From OCS116 cluster bacterium AG-435-F03 (lineage in GTDB: Bacteria > Pseudomonadota > Alphaproteobacteria > MED-G09), in NCBI GenBank assembly GCA_003212795.1, contig QCOV01000002.1:62001-126000 (forward strand): a stretch of 64,000 nucleotides of DNA, in the 5' to 3' direction. The notes beneath the pieces were generated by a model. That model was not told the origin of the DNA. It saw only the letters and a list, made by a program, of their open reading frames with translations, and did not search any database. This document shows, one piece after another, positions 61,866-64,000 of this stretch. Each line of letters opens with the position of its first letter. Position 1 is the stretch's first letter. The position numbers were made by a program, and so were the translations under genes.

Positions 61866-62681
61866 TTAAAAAAAAGTATGATTATCAGACGGAAATGATT
61901 TATTCTTTACACTTTTAGAGTAGTTAGATATTGCTTCCTCAATACTTGATGAGTCCTTTAAAAAGTCTTTAACAAATTTAGGGGATTTTTCTAGGCATGA
62001 TATGCCTAATAAATCATGTATTACCATAATTTGACCGTCTGTTCTTTGACCTGCCCCTATACCAATTACAGGTATAGTAATTTTTTCTAGTATATCAGCT
62101 GTTAAATCATCAGGAACACATTCTAGTAATATCATTTCTGCACCAGCATCTTCTAATGCTTTAGCTTCTTCAATCATATTCTTTTTCTTATTTACATCTC
62201 TGCCTTGAACAAAATATCCACCGATTCTATTAATTGACTGAGGGGTTAAACCCATATGAGCACAAACGGGAATACCTCTCTCTGCAAGAATTGAAGTTAG
62301 TTTACAAATCCAGGTTCCTCCTTCAATTTTTATTGAATGTGCGCCATTTTGCATAAGTTTGGTTGCATTCTCCAAAGCTAGATGATCAGTTGAATAACTC
62401 ATAAAGGGCATATCAGCCATAATATGTGAATTAATGTTACCTCTAACCACACATTTTAAATGATAAATTAAGTTCTCCATAGTTACTGGAAGTGTGCTGT
62501 CATGTCCCTGTATAACCATTCCCAGACTATCACCTACAAGAATTACCTCTATTCCTGATTTACTTATTTTTTCTGCTATAGTTGCTTCATAAGCAGTTAA
62601 ACAAGCAAATTTTTCACCTTTTTCTTTTAGTCGTTTTAGGGTCGAAATTGTTATAAGATCTTTATCTGATTTTATTGACAT
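61866..62681 (-). CDS. panB: 3-methyl-2-oxobutanoate hydroxymethyltransferase
   Basis: CLTAYEATIAEKISKSGIEVILVGDSLGMVIQGHDSTLPVTMENLIYH, HMGLTPQSINRIGGY, IGIGAGQRTDGQIMVIHDLLG. Confidence 0.96.
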   Translation of the reverse strand: MSIKSDKDLITISTLKRLKEKGEKFACLTAYEATIAEKISKSGIEVILVGDSLGMVIQGHDSTLPVTMENLIYHLKCVVRGNINSHIMADMPFMSYSTDHLALENATKLMQNGAHSIKIEGGTWICKLTSILAERGIPVCAHMGLTPQSINRIGGYFVQGRDVNKKKNMIEEAKALEDAGAEMILLECVPDDLTADILEKITIPVIGIGAGQRTDGQIMVIHDLLGISCLEKSPKFVKDFLKDSSSIEEAISNYSKSVKNKSFPSDNHTFF

Positions 62682-62735
62682 TCTAGTCCTCTTTTTGAGC
62701 CAAAGAATGTTTAATAATAGCTTAATAGTTAAATA

Positions 62736-62810
62736 TCAACTACCAAAGAACATTAATGTAGTGATAAAACCAAAAAGAAATACTAATATTAATACTATTA
62801 CTGATTTCAT
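62736..62810 (-). CDS. Putative 24-aa single-TM micropeptide
   Basis: MKSVIVLILVFLFGFITTLMFFGS between the Sel1 gene and panB, with AGGA just upstream of ATG on the minus strand. Confidence 0.4.
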   Translation of the reverse strand: MKSVIVLILVFLFGFITTLMFFGS

Positions 62811-62820
62811 AATTTTTTTC

Positions 62821-63387
62821 CTAATTGCCACATCTATAAAATTTTATTGCGTCCAAGATATCTTGCCTGGTTGCTATACCCTCTTCATAAAGAAGGCTTA
62901 GATTATTTTGTGCTGCAGTATGACCTTGTTTCGAAGCCAATTTATACCAATTTAATGACTCTTGAAAATCTTGATTAATACCTATGCCTAATCGATAAAA
63001 AATGCCTAAATTATATTGTGCATCAGCATTACCTTTTTGCCCAGCACTGAGATAATATTCATAAGCTTTGTTAGAATCTTTTTGAACCCCTAAACCATTA
63101 TCGTAAATGTAGCCGAGTTTATACTCTGCCAAAACATTTTTAAGCGATGCTGATTTCTTAAACCAATATATAGCTTCTTTAAGGTCTTTTTCAACATCCT
63201 CACCATTCGAATAAATTAAACCTAAATTATACTGAACATCAGAATTACCTTTTTCAGCAATCTCTTTCATATTCAAAATATATTCAGGAGTATTTTGGTT
63301 ATCTTGTGAATATAATTGTAAAGTGAAAAGCAAAAATATAAATATTAAAGCATAATTAAAATAATCAAATATTTTAATATTAGACAT
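62821..63387 (-). CDS. Exported Sel1-like repeat (SLR) protein
   Basis: Signal peptide then repeats such as GNSDVQYNLGLIYSNGEDVEKDLKEAIYWFKKSA and GNADAQYNLGIFYRLGIGINQDFQESLNWYKLAS. Confidence 0.9.
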   Translation of the reverse strand: MSNIKIFDYFNYALIFIFLLFTLQLYSQDNQNTPEYILNMKEIAEKGNSDVQYNLGLIYSNGEDVEKDLKEAIYWFKKSASLKNVLAEYKLGYIYDNGLGVQKDSNKAYEYYLSAGQKGNADAQYNLGIFYRLGIGINQDFQESLNWYKLASKQGHTAAQNNLSLLYEEGIATRQDILDAIKFYRCGN

Positions 63388-63395
63388 AATATAAA

Positions 63396-63797
63396 TTAAT
63401 GTGTTTCTCCGGCTGAATGAGCGCCATCATGATGCTCAGCTTTATGAGCTCCATGAGGAACAGCCCAAACCTTATCCGGTTTTCCATCATCAAAAAATAC
63501 ATCTCTTGAGGCTTGAGTATATTCTGACTCATATCCCATAATTGCTATAAAGACTAAGACAGCAATCATTGGGGATAAAAGAGCAACAACTAACGCCATT
63601 CTTTCCCATACCATGTGCATAAAAATGGCCATAATAAAGCCAGCTTTTAGAAACATGAAAATTAAGATTAAACTCCACCTTAACCACCCTTGTAGTTGGT
63701 AAAAGTCAACCATATAAGAAAATATACTCAATACAAAAAGTAGTATCCAAATTTTTAAATAAACACTAATAGGGTGTTCTTGTCCTTCAGTTGCCAT
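63396..63797 (-). CDS. Cytochrome c oxidase subunit IV family protein
   Basis: Three hydrophobic helices with FLKAGFIMAIFMHMVWER; lies immediately downstream of coxIII; His-rich tail. Confidence 0.8.
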   Translation of the reverse strand: MATEGQEHPISVYLKIWILLFVLSIFSYMVDFYQLQGWLRWSLILIFMFLKAGFIMAIFMHMVWERMALVVALLSPMIAVLVFIAIMGYESEYTQASRDVFFDDGKPDKVWAVPHGAHKAEHHDGAHSAGETH

Positions 63798-63805
63798 ACC
63801 TTACC

Positions 63806-64000
63806 TCACCAAAGATAGAAAAATGCGAAAATAAATACCCAAACTAAATCGACAAAATGCCAATAAAGCCCAAGTGTTTCAACGATTTCATATCTGCCTT
63901 TTTGCCAAGTGAAAAAGCCTCTCTTTCCAGAGTCATAGTCTCCTCTCCAAACTTTTTTGACATTTATAAATAAGAAGATCACGCCTATAGAGACATGAAA
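63806..64000 (-). CDS. Cytochrome c oxidase subunit III, C-terminal fragment (truncated by window edge)
   Basis: Manual translation: FHVSIGVIFLFINVKKVWRGDYDSGKRGFFTWQKGRYEIVETLGLYWHFVDLVWVFIFAFFYLW*; YWHFVDLVWVFIF is the COX III signature. Confidence 0.93.
   Translation of the reverse strand, partial: FHVSIGVIFLFINVKKVWRGDYDSGKRGFFTWQKGRYEIVETLGLYWHFVDLVWVFIFAFFYLW

Overview
This AT-rich, gene-dense window looks like a chromosomal segment of a low-GC, probably marine, alphaproteobacterium. The lineage call rests on conserved blocks: infC-rpmI-rplT-pheST-lepA; regB/regA; pckA, chvI-chvG, EIIA and ahcY; and tsaE...trxA, folC-accD-trpA-trpB-trpF-pyrF-ihfB-rpsA-cmk-aroA, TIGR02300 and tRNA-Ala. 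I saw no rRNA, CRISPR array, transposase, integrase or prophage. Most of the window is housekeeping. The parts most worth a second look are: (1) a tightly overlapping light/DNA-repair operon (SDR, class I photolyase, FeS-type photolyase homologue, a DUF2256 micro-ORF missing from the ORF track, SelO AMPylase), in which the FeS-type photolyase appears to have lost cluster-ligand cysteines; (2) a cluster of three TonB-dependent receptors, including a tandem paralogous pair with a very similar loop and shared terminator hairpins; (3) an ExoI-like nuclease where alphaproteobacteria usually carry addB-addA; (4) a chvI-chvG-EIIA-ahcY locus without hprK and ptsH; (5) an infC gene with a probable AUA start; (6) several tiny hydrophobic ORFs. 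No single item is clearly a new defence or mobile system. All product calls come from reading motifs and synteny by eye; no database search was run.
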